The notes under the pieces are model-generated. The model saw only the letters and a program-made list of their open reading frames with translations, did not search any database and was not told the origin of the DNA. Below are positions 16,206 through 22,710 of a DNA stretch of 64,000 nucleotides, in pieces. Every line of letters begins with the position of its first letter. Position 1 is the first letter of the stretch. Where the stretch lies: the IMG/VR virus record IMGVR_UViG_3300021093_003900, positions 1 to 64,000 of that record; one strand, 5' to 3'. Position numbers and translations under genes: made by a program. The DNA is from a virus.

Positions 16206-16456
16206 CTTGTTTGTTCGTTAAGTACCGATAATATTCCTTGAGTTCTAGCCAAGGTACTATCTGTTTTACGTAATCTTTCTGTTAAATTTTTTACATCTTC
16301 TCTTAGTTCAATAACATCCGATGAACAACTTTCGATTTGTTTTTGATAGTTCATTTTGTTGTCGACCCATAAATACCCAACAACTAAAATCAAAATGAAT
16401 TGAATATACTTGAGAGGATCTTTCAAATAATCTTCAAACGATAAAGGAATCTTCAT
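16202..16456 (-). CDS. Inner-membrane coiled-coil protein, i-spanin (Rz)-like, 84 aa
   Basis: Start set at MKIPLSFEDYLKD (16456), five bases after a late-type box; the upstream start would run through the box. One transmembrane segment (YIQFILILVVGYLWV, about residues 17-32) is followed by a periplasmic coiled coil (IESCSSDVIELREDVKNLTERLRKTD). It is paired with the downstream lipoprotein through an ATGA overlap, the arrangement of an i-spanin/o-spanin pair. Confidence 0.65.
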   Translation of the reverse strand: MKIPLSFEDYLKDPLKYIQFILILVVGYLWVDNKMNYQKQIESCSSDVIELREDVKNLTERLRKTDSTLARTQGILSVLNEQTR

Positions 16457-16461
16457 ACTGT

Positions 16462-16469
16462 ATAAATAT
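16462..16469 (-). promoter_or_regulatory. Late-type box for the spanin-like pair
   Basis: ATATTTAT on the minus strand five bases before the ATG at 16456. Confidence 0.45.
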
Positions 16470-16483
16470 TCTAAAACATAATT

Positions 16484-16491
16484 ATATTTAA
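16484..16491 (+). promoter_or_regulatory. Late-type box for the gene at 16501
   Basis: ATATTTAA nine bases before the ATG, back to back with the minus-strand box at 16462-16469. Confidence 0.4.
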
Positions 16492-16500
16492 ATAAAAAAA

Positions 16501-17166
16501 ATGGCATACATTGAACACAATTTTTTTCCACTCAAAGTTTTCCTTAGAAATGAGTACTTATACCAAGGAAAAAAAGGTCATGGAGAATTCACACCCGGAG
16601 TTATTATATCTGTAAGATGTATGCCGGGACAAGCCACATTATTTCAAGTTCTTTTAGAAAATGGAGTTTTAAGAGACAAATTACCAAGTCACGCTCTTTT
16701 GACCGAACCTGAATTACCAAATCCAGATTTACCTTTTCATTATTTACAGATTTGGAATTGTTTTTCTTATAATTTTACTTTAATACATTTGTCATACGTA
16801 TACGATACTCCTGTAGAAGTTTATATGAAAGATAGAAAATTTTATAAAGGAAATTATTACGCTACAATAAATTGGGGTAGTAATGATTTTAATACTGATC
16901 TAACATTATCTGAAGATCCATTGGAGCATAAATCTCATCATATTATTTTACTAGAAAATGGTCAAATAGCTCTACAACCAAACAATCGAATTAAATGGTT
17001 TGAACCTAGTTTTGTTACAAAACCTTTTCCAGAAAAACCAGATTATCTTGTTAATAAAGATTATTATAATTGTGAAGGGTATGAAAAATGGAATACTGAA
17101 GATAGTGAAAGAATGTTTTATGATAATGAATCTGATTTTTCAAAAAAAATAATACAAAATTGTTAA
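16501..17166 (+). CDS. Hypothetical protein, 221 aa
   Basis: Beta-rich protein with two similar halves: an N-terminal unit (LYQGKKGHGEFTPGVIISVRC, LFQVLLENGVLRDKLPSHALL) and a second (KFYKGNYYATINWG, HHIILLENGQIALQPNNRIKW). This suggests a duplicated SH3-like or OB-like barrel, each unit ending in a ligand-facing LLENG loop. Homologous proteins are common in T4-like phages of aquatic hosts, without a known role as far as I recall. Confidence 0.65.
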   Translation: MAYIEHNFFPLKVFLRNEYLYQGKKGHGEFTPGVIISVRCMPGQATLFQVLLENGVLRDKLPSHALLTEPELPNPDLPFHYLQIWNCFSYNFTLIHLSYVYDTPVEVYMKDRKFYKGNYYATINWGSNDFNTDLTLSEDPLEHKSHHIILLENGQIALQPNNRIKWFEPSFVTKPFPEKPDYLVNKDYYNCEGYEKWNTEDSERMFYDNESDFSKKIIQNC

Positions 17167-17184
17167 TTTAATTAATAGAACGTG

Positions 17185-17192
17185 ATATTTAA
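17185..17192 (+). promoter_or_regulatory. Late-type box for the gene at 17214
   Basis: ATATTTAA 21 bases before the ATG; distance is longer than usual. Confidence 0.35.
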
Positions 17193-17213
17193 TTGTTAAA
17201 TCTATTTGACAAG

Positions 17214-17840
17214 ATGAATTGGATCAATATTATTACAACTCTTATAACCTCAACAACATCAATTATTGTGGCACTTATTGCTGCTGGGTTTTTTAAGAGT
17301 TGGATGGATAAATTTAAAGAAAAAAAATCACAAGGAAAACTTATCAAACAAATTCAAAAAGATGAGGTTGTACATTTTACAATTAGAGAACTAAGAAGAA
17401 AATATAATGCGGATAGAATTTATATTATGCAGTTCCACAATGGTGGTATGTTCTACACACAAGCTCCGATGCAAAAAGTATCGATAACCTTTGAAAGGTG
17501 TTCTGATGGTCTCGAGAGAATGTTCGAAAGATTTCAACACGTATTTGTTTCGCATCACACTTGGTTTATTTCAGAAACAATCAATATGAGTATGTTTTCA
17601 ACAAACCTAGAAGAAGATGTTAGAGATTTACCAACAAGAAGTTTATTGAAAACATTTGGAAACTACGCTCTCAGTTCAGTACCTATCTATGATATAAATA
17701 AAAATTTGATTGGAATACTTTCTTTAGGCTGGGTGTTTTCTGAAATTCCAGATGAAATTCTAGAAAATAATAATTTTACAGAAAAATTCAAAACTGAATT
17801 ATTATCTGAATCAAATTCGTTAGCAACATATTTATTATAA
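17214..17840 (+). CDS. Membrane-anchored GAF-like protein, 208 aa
   Basis: Start set at MNWINIITTLITS, not the TTG seven codons upstream. The N-terminus is a single transmembrane helix (IITTLITSTTSIIVALIAAGFF), followed by a basic linker. A GAF-like alpha/beta domain follows: YNADRIYIMQFHNGG, GNYALSSVPIYDINKNLIGILSLGW. Comparable anchored GAF-like proteins in phages have no established ligand. The stop overlaps the next start by one base. Confidence 0.7.
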   Translation: MNWINIITTLITSTTSIIVALIAAGFFKSWMDKFKEKKSQGKLIKQIQKDEVVHFTIRELRRKYNADRIYIMQFHNGGMFYTQAPMQKVSITFERCSDGLERMFERFQHVFVSHHTWFISETINMSMFSTNLEEDVRDLPTRSLLKTFGNYALSSVPIYDINKNLIGILSLGWVFSEIPDEILENNNFTEKFKTELLSESNSLATYLL

Positions 17841-18520
17841 TGTCAGCAAAATTATTTAGTACTGATAATGTAAGTCTTGGTGGTGGTCCAGCGGCCCACA
17901 GAAGTAGAGCAGGATATAAGGCGGGTGATTGGTTTAGTGGAAAGGGATACGATTTACATGTAAAACCTGGTACAGAGGTTTATTCACTTACTGATGGTAA
18001 AGTAGTAGCTAATAATTTGGATCCCGATAATTGTAAAAAAGGTGTATATGGACATAGAGTAACTATTTTAGCAGATAATGGTGATGAACTTTATTACACA
18101 CATATCGAAAGTAAATTAACGGTTGGCCAAAAAATTAAAAAAGGAGATCTGATTGGTAAAGTACGAAAAGGTTGTGGTGTTAAACCACATTTACATGTTG
18201 CAAGTAAGAAAAAAGATGTTAAGGACTACGTTGATTTCAAAACTTGGGCTATTATTGGAGGCGCAGCCGCTTTAATAAGTGTAAATAAAAAAGATAATGA
18301 AAAAGATAACGAAACAGATACAGAAGAAGAAAATGGAGGACAAGACCCCGAAAAAAAACAAAAAGATAAAAAAGAACCAGCAACAGACTTACTCCGACAA
18401 AAATATTTTGATGCTGTTAGTATTCCATTCACATTAATTGGGTTGCCGGGTTTAGCTGAAAGCATTCAAGCTAATAGTAATTTAGATAAAGAAATTAGAC
18501 GTATAAAACAATTATTGTAA
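17840..18520 (+). CDS. M23-like (LytM-fold) peptidase, probably degenerate, 226 aa
   Basis: Residues of about 35-120 have the lysostaphin-type fold: GYDLHVKPGTEVYSLTDGKVV, YGHRVTILADNGDELYYTHI, LTVGQKIKKGDLIGKV, PHLHVAS with the HxH motif. The His that normally lies four residues before the first Asp is absent (GKGYD), so one zinc ligand is missing. A hydrophobic segment (WAIIGGAAALISV) and a charged linker follow. It is either a structural wall-binding part of the tail or an enzyme with an altered site. Confidence 0.75.
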   Translation: MSAKLFSTDNVSLGGGPAAHRSRAGYKAGDWFSGKGYDLHVKPGTEVYSLTDGKVVANNLDPDNCKKGVYGHRVTILADNGDELYYTHIESKLTVGQKIKKGDLIGKVRKGCGVKPHLHVASKKKDVKDYVDFKTWAIIGGAAALISVNKKDNEKDNETDTEEENGGQDPEKKQKDKKEPATDLLRQKYFDAVSIPFTLIGLPGLAESIQANSNLDKEIRRIKQLL

Positions 18521-18524
18521 AAAA

Positions 18525-18548
18525 AAAGTCCGAATTACTTCGGACTTT
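18525..18548 (-). terminator. Intrinsic terminator of the 52-aa lipoprotein gene
   Basis: A perfect 10-bp stem (AAAGTCCGAA / TTCGGACTTT) with a TTAC loop; on the minus strand it is followed by a run of T. It also closes the plus-strand operon ending at 18520. Confidence 0.88.
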
Positions 18549-18570
18549 AGAGATTCTAAAACTACTAGGA

Positions 18571-18729
18571 TTACTTAATAGTTTGAGTTGAATCGGTTAC
18601 TACTGCTGCAGTATCTACAGTTTCAGTAGTTTCTTCAACAACAGTTTCTTCAACGGTTGTTTCTTCTGTAGCTTCTTGACAAGAAACTAGAGCGGTGGCA
18701 AAAAGAGCCAAGAAAAGGATGTTTTTCAT
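18571..18729 (-). CDS. Small lipoprotein, 52 aa
   Basis: Start set at MKNILFLALFATALVSCQEA (18729): a type II signal peptide with lipobox LVSC and Cys17. The mature part is only 36 residues, almost entirely Thr, Val and Glu repeats. It is a monocistronic unit with a full host-type promoter (18751-18781) and a strong terminator. An independent small surface lipoprotein of this kind could act in superinfection exclusion or envelope modification; this is a guess from context. Confidence 0.7.
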   Translation of the reverse strand: MKNILFLALFATALVSCQEATEETTVEETVVEETTETVDTAAVVTDSTQTIK

Positions 18730-18750
18730 AAATTTGTTTTTTTTATGATG

Positions 18751-18781
18751 TAAATATACACCCAAAGTTATAAATGTCAAA
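18751..18781 (-). promoter_or_regulatory. Bacteroidota-type promoter for the small lipoprotein
   Basis: TTTG (18778-18781) and TATATTTA (18751-18758) on the minus strand with a 19-base spacer. Confidence 0.75.
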
Positions 18782-18876
18782 TAAATGTACAAAAAATTAT
18801 TTATTTTTTTTTTAATGTCTATTATATTGGACATTCAATAATTTTTTTGATCAAACAAAATATTTACAACTATACG

Positions 18877-18884
18877 ATATTTAT
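18877..18884 (+). promoter_or_regulatory. Late-type box for the gene at 18889
   Basis: ATATTTAT four bases before the ATG; a second similar element (AATATTTAC) lies 17 bases upstream. Confidence 0.45.
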
Positions 18885-18888
18885 GTTT

Positions 18889-19191
18889 ATGAATGATTTA
18901 AAGAGAATTTTAAGAGAGAATCTTAAGAGACATATAAGAGAGGAATCTGCGAAAAAAAAACCAGAAGTTCATGTCCCTGAAAATTGTTTTGGTGGGCCAA
19001 AGACTTACGCTGGTGGACTTGTAGCTCTTATACAGTTATTAATGAAAGATAATGACAGAGATGCAAAATTAGCTGTTGAAGACTTTAAACAATTCCTGAA
19101 AGGAAGTTCTAAAATTGACGGTAAAGTAGTGGTTCAGATTCTCGAAAAACATGGAAAGAATCAGTACATTTCTTTTGCTGGTTGTTTTTAA
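18889..19191 (+). CDS. Small hypothetical protein with repeated basic N-terminus, 100 aa
   Basis: Start set at MNDLKRILRENLKRHIREES, after the box; ATG codons further upstream lie within the promoter. The N-terminal 20 residues form a basic helix with (I/L)xE repeats as in other putative capsid-targeted proteins here. The rest contains PENCFGGPKTYAGGLVALIQLL and ends in YISFAGCF. The function is unknown. A perfect palindrome follows the stop. Confidence 0.62.
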   Translation: MNDLKRILRENLKRHIREESAKKKPEVHVPENCFGGPKTYAGGLVALIQLLMKDNDRDAKLAVEDFKQFLKGSSKIDGKVVVQILEKHGKNQYISFAGCF

Positions 19192-19213
19192 ACCCATCGA
19201 ATTCGATGGGTTT
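19190..19213. terminator. Perfect 24-bp palindrome between convergent genes
   Basis: AAACCCATCGAA followed by its exact complement, seven bases beyond the tmRNA 3' end and overlapping the end of the plus-strand gene. It probably ends both transcripts, though U-runs are short. Confidence 0.7.
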
Positions 19214-19219
19214 GGTTTG

Positions 19220-19620
19220 TGGAGCTAGGTGGATTCGAACCACCGTCCTGTGAATTATTTCACGAGAGGCCTACATGATTATTCGATTATTCATAACCGA
19301 CAAATAGTTGGTTCTCATTTACCATTATTACCAACAACCGTGGGAGTTTCACTTAGATCGGTAGAACCCCTAACTTAACCTCCATTCCTTTTTGGGTAGA
19401 AACCACACCGTAAGGACTTCTGTTGCAAGGTACTTAGTCCGTAACCCCCGGTGATTGTCTCAATTAAGCTACAACCGCGACATCAGACTTCAAGAGTCCG
19501 ATTGTCTCCATACGTGCGAAAACATCGCCATTTGATTGTTTGAACCAGTTTTTACGAGGTTAATTCAGCCCCGTCATGCTCTCTCAGATCCATTGAAACC
19601 AGTCGATTCCTGTTAGCCCC
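19220..19620 (-). ncRNA. ssrA: Transfer-messenger RNA (tmRNA)
   Basis: About 401 nt. The ends pair as a tRNA-like acceptor stem (GGGGCUA with UAGCUCC), including the G3-U wobble recognised by alanyl-tRNA synthetase, with discriminator A at 19220 and no encoded CCA. A T-arm (GGUGG UUCGAAU CCACC) lies at 19229-19246. The 5' part has the usual GCAUGACGGGG...CCUCG segment. A reading frame ends with a stop at 19464-19466, giving a C-terminus LLKSDVAVVA, unlike the common ALAA. tmRNA rescues stalled ribosomes and tags the product for proteolysis. Its own host-type promoter lies upstream. Confidence 0.93.
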
Positions 19621-19629
19621 GAGTGAATA

Positions 19630-19659
19630 TAAATATACTAAAAAATTTTGAAATGTCAA
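19630..19659 (-). promoter_or_regulatory. Bacteroidota-type promoter for tmRNA
   Basis: TTG (19657-19659) and TATATTTA (19630-19637) on the minus strand with a 19-base spacer; the RNA 5' end at 19620 lies nine bases after the -7 element. It overlaps the promoter of the divergent peptidase gene. Confidence 0.82.
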
Positions 19660-19677
19660 GTTCTTGAACTATATTTG
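19648..19677 (+). promoter_or_regulatory. Bacteroidota-type promoter for the M20 peptidase gene
   Basis: TTG (19648-19650), 19-base spacer and a consensus TATATTTG (19670-19677); the ATG follows seven bases later, so the mRNA is predicted to be leaderless. Confidence 0.8.
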
Positions 19678-19684
19678 CTTCATT

Positions 19685-20515
19685 ATGGAATACAGAAATT
19701 ATGACTTGTTGAAAACTATTTTGGCAGTCCCAACTAAAACTTATCAAGAGGACTTGATGATCGAGTTTCTTGACAATTATTTGACTGAACACAATATACC
19801 ACACTACGTGGATGATTATGGGAATGTTTATGCCACCAAAACATCGGAGAGATTTCAAAATCAAGTTTTTCCTTGTGTAATAGCACATACTGATACAGTT
19901 CACAATTTGGTTGATCAAATTATAGTTGAAGAATTTATTGGTAAGGACAGACAACAAAGATCCAAGACTTGTTTAAAAGGTGTAAACTCGAAAGGTAAAC
20001 CAACTGGTATTGGTGGCGACGATAAATGTGGAATTTTTGGAGGACTTACAATATTGATGGATTTACCACATGTAAAGGTGGCATTTTTTGTAAGTGAAGA
20101 AACTGGATGTCACGGTTCAAAAAATAGTGATCCCGAATTTTTCAAGAACGTTGGATATACAATTCAACTTGATGCTCCAGAAAATTATATGATCTCTGAA
20201 GTTTGTAGTGGTGTTCGGTTATTTGATAGAGATTCAGATTTTTTCTTGAAAGTAAATCCGATTATCACCGAAATGATGATTGGCGCTCAGTATATGTACC
20301 ACCCATATACTGACGTTTCTCAAATGGTACTCAAACACGGATTGACCTCAATTAATATTTCTTGTGGTTATTACAATTACCACACCGCAAATGAATACAT
20401 TGTCTTAGATGACCTTTACAATTCAATTGAGGTTGCCAAACGAATGATTGAGTCATTGGGTTATGAAGTTCACCGAATGGAATCAAACAAACGATTACAA
20501 GATTTACGTTGGTGA
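19685..20515 (+). CDS. M20/M42-type zinc aminopeptidase (peptidase T-like), 277 aa
   Basis: Start set at MEYRNYDLLK, since an upstream TTG is inside the promoter. Metal-ligand motifs are in order: AHTDTV (H68, D70), GIGGDDKCGIFGG (D112), SEETGCHGS (E138/E139), QLDAP (D163) and YYNYHTANEY (H233). It is shorter than full M20 enzymes (about 400 aa), lacking most of the dimerisation domain. Such enzymes release amino acids from peptides. It is divergent from tmRNA and convergent with clpC, fitting a role in recycling degradation products. Confidence 0.85.
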   Translation: MEYRNYDLLKTILAVPTKTYQEDLMIEFLDNYLTEHNIPHYVDDYGNVYATKTSERFQNQVFPCVIAHTDTVHNLVDQIIVEEFIGKDRQQRSKTCLKGVNSKGKPTGIGGDDKCGIFGGLTILMDLPHVKVAFFVSEETGCHGSKNSDPEFFKNVGYTIQLDAPENYMISEVCSGVRLFDRDSDFFLKVNPIITEMMIGAQYMYHPYTDVSQMVLKHGLTSINISCGYYNYHTANEYIVLDDLYNSIEVAKRMIESLGYEVHRMESNKRLQDLRW

Positions 20516-20530
20516 TAATTGATGAAAAAG

Positions 20531-20556
20531 AAAAAGGGGACTTAAGTCCCCTTTTT
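20531..20556. terminator. Strong bidirectional terminator
   Basis: A perfect 26-bp palindrome (AAAAAGGGGACTT and complement) that serves the convergent peptidase and clpC genes and overlaps the clpC stop codon. Confidence 0.9.
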
Positions 20557-22551
20557 TGTTGATATCTTAATCTCTTCATCTTTGTAGGTGAGGTAATAAT
20601 TTTTACCCTCTACAATATCACCCGACAGATATTTTTCGGAGATTACGTCTTCAATTTTTTCTTGAATAGCTCTTTTGATTGGTCGAGCACCATAGGTCTC
20701 ATCAAATCCAACTTCAGCAATATGTTCAACAACTGAATCTTGACAAGTCACATTGATCTTCAATCCTTTGAGACGACTTGTAAGTTTTGCAACTTCAATT
20801 TTAACAATCTCCTTAACCTCTTCTTTTCCGAGGGAATTGAAGACAATAACATCATCAATACGATTGAGAAATTCTGGTTGAAAATATTTTTTCATTTCAG
20901 ATTGAAGGATTGTTTTTTTCTTTTCTTCTTCAGCGTACCTGCTTGTTCTGAAACCGATACCAGTTCCGAAATCTTGAATTTTTTTGATACCAATGTTTGA
21001 TGTCATAATAATCAAACAATTTTTGAAACTAATTTTTCTACCTAGTCCATCCGTGATATGTCCTTCGTCAAGCATTTGAAGAAGTGTATGAAAGATGTCT
21101 TTGTTGGCTTTTTCAATCTCATCGAATAAAACAAGTGAGTATGGTTTAGCTTTTACCTGTTCGGTAAGTTGACCACCCTGATCATAACCAACGTATCCAG
21201 GAGGAGCACCAATCAACCTAGAAACATTATGTTTTTCTTGGTATTCACTCATATCTACACGAATGAGAGCGTCAGGAGATCCAAAAATTTGTTCGGCTAA
21301 TTGTTTTGCCAAATGTGTTTTTCCTGTTCCAGTTCCACCTAAGAAAATGTAACTACCAATCGGTTTATTTGGGTCTTTAAATTTCAAACGGTTTCTACGA
21401 ATTGATTTCGAAATTTTGGTAATCGCTTCGTTTTGTCCAATTACTTTTTTTGACAATTCATTTTCAAGATTGGACAAAGTATTCTTATCATCCAAAGTCA
21501 AACGGTTCAAAGGTATTTTAGTCATATTGGACACAACATCCAAAACCACATCCACATCAATTGGACGTTTGTTCATCAAGAGTTCTTCTTCAAATTTTTT
21601 CTTTTCGATTTCTAGTTTATCCAGAATTTTCTTTTCAGCATCTCTTAAGTCGGCAGCTTTTTCATAGTCTTGTTTTTTGACCACATCCATTTTTTGTTTT
21701 TTAATTTCAGAAGCTTTTGTTTTAAGATTTTCAATAATTGGTGGCGCTTTGATATCAATTTGTGATTTGGAACCAACCTCATCCAGAATATCAAAAGCTT
21801 TGTCTGGGAACTCTCTATCCGTAATATACCTATCTGCCAAGTTCACACAGAGTTCTAATACTTCATCTGAATACGTGACTTTATGAAAATCCTCGTATCT
21901 TGATTTGGATTGCTTGATGATTTGGAGTGTTTCCGTTTTTGATGGTGGATCTACAACAACTTTTTGAAATCTTCTTTCAAGGGCACCATCTTTTTCAATA
22001 TGTTGTCTATATTCATCAAAAGTTGTCGCACCAATACAATGAATTTCACCACGAGATAATGCTGGTTTGAAAATATTTGAAGCATCCATAGCTCCCGACG
22101 AATTCCCAGCACCAACCATAGTGTGGATTTCGTCAATGAAAATAATAACATCAGGATTTTCAACAATCTCTTCAATAATAGCTTTCATTCGTTCCTCAAA
22201 TTGTCCACGATATTTTGTACCAGCAACAATTGAAGTAAGATCTAAATTTACAATTCGTTTATCCCTTAGATTTCTCGGACATTTACCTTCGTGAATTTGA
22301 ATTGCTAACCCTTCCACAATTGAGGTTTTACCAGCACCGGGTTCACCAATGATAATTGCGTTATTTTTTTTTCTACGAGATAAAATTTGAGCAATTCGAG
22401 TAATTTCTACTTCACGACCAACAACTGGATCCAATTTACCTTCAGCGGCTAATTTATTTAAATCCCGACTGAAATTATCCAATACAGGTGTTCCACCACT
22501 TTTTTTACGAACATCTTGTTCTTTTTCGTTCTCATCCATTGATTCTATCAT
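20542..22551 (-). CDS. clpC: ClpC-like AAA+ unfoldase lacking the N-domain, 669 aa
   Basis: Two AAA+ modules: Walker A GEPGAGKT (69-76) and Walker B IIFIDE (136-141); Walker A GGTGTGKT (405-412) and Walker B LVLFDE (473-478). Between them is a UVR-like helix (KKQDYEKAADLRDAEKKI, about 292-309), diagnostic of ClpC rather than ClpB. The N-terminal adaptor domain of about 140 residues is missing. The D2 loop GTGIGFRT (528-535) retains the IGF-type tripeptide used to dock ClpP, so it could work with host ClpP. It has an excellent host-type promoter and faces dnaK. Confidence 0.93.
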   Translation of the reverse strand: MIESMDENEKEQDVRKKSGGTPVLDNFSRDLNKLAAEGKLDPVVGREVEITRIAQILSRRKKNNAIIIGEPGAGKTSIVEGLAIQIHEGKCPRNLRDKRIVNLDLTSIVAGTKYRGQFEERMKAIIEEIVENPDVIIFIDEIHTMVGAGNSSGAMDASNIFKPALSRGEIHCIGATTFDEYRQHIEKDGALERRFQKVVVDPPSKTETLQIIKQSKSRYEDFHKVTYSDEVLELCVNLADRYITDREFPDKAFDILDEVGSKSQIDIKAPPIIENLKTKASEIKKQKMDVVKKQDYEKAADLRDAEKKILDKLEIEKKKFEEELLMNKRPIDVDVVLDVVSNMTKIPLNRLTLDDKNTLSNLENELSKKVIGQNEAITKISKSIRRNRLKFKDPNKPIGSYIFLGGTGTGKTHLAKQLAEQIFGSPDALIRVDMSEYQEKHNVSRLIGAPPGYVGYDQGGQLTEQVKAKPYSLVLFDEIEKANKDIFHTLLQMLDEGHITDGLGRKISFKNCLIIMTSNIGIKKIQDFGTGIGFRTSRYAEEEKKKTILQSEMKKYFQPEFLNRIDDVIVFNSLGKEEVKEIVKIEVAKLTSRLKGLKINVTCQDSVVEHIAEVGFDETYGARPIKRAIQEKIEDVISEKYLSGDIVEGKNYYLTYKDEEIKISTKKGT

Positions 22552-22567
22552 TTTCTTTATTTTTTTA

Positions 22568-22598
22568 CAAATATAGTGAACTATTGATTAAAAAACAA
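22568..22598 (-). promoter_or_regulatory. Consensus Bacteroidota promoter for clpC
   Basis: TTG (22596-22598), 20-base spacer and TATATTTG (22568-22575) on the minus strand, ahead of an A-rich leader. Confidence 0.85.
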
Positions 22599-22640
22599 TC
22601 TTTGTCATATTGTCAGAAAAAATAAATTTTTTATGTCATA

Positions 22641-22668
22641 TTGACTTATTTTTCTGATTGGTATATTG
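22641..22668 (+). promoter_or_regulatory. Probable promoter for dnaK
   Basis: TTG (22641-22643), 18-base spacer and TATATTG (22662-22668); an alternative -7 element TATATTTT begins at 22673. No CIRCE-type inverted repeat is seen in the 159-base intergenic region. Confidence 0.5.
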
Positions 22669-22710
22669 TTTGTATATTTTAGGATAAAATAAAACTAAAA
22701 AAACAAAGTT

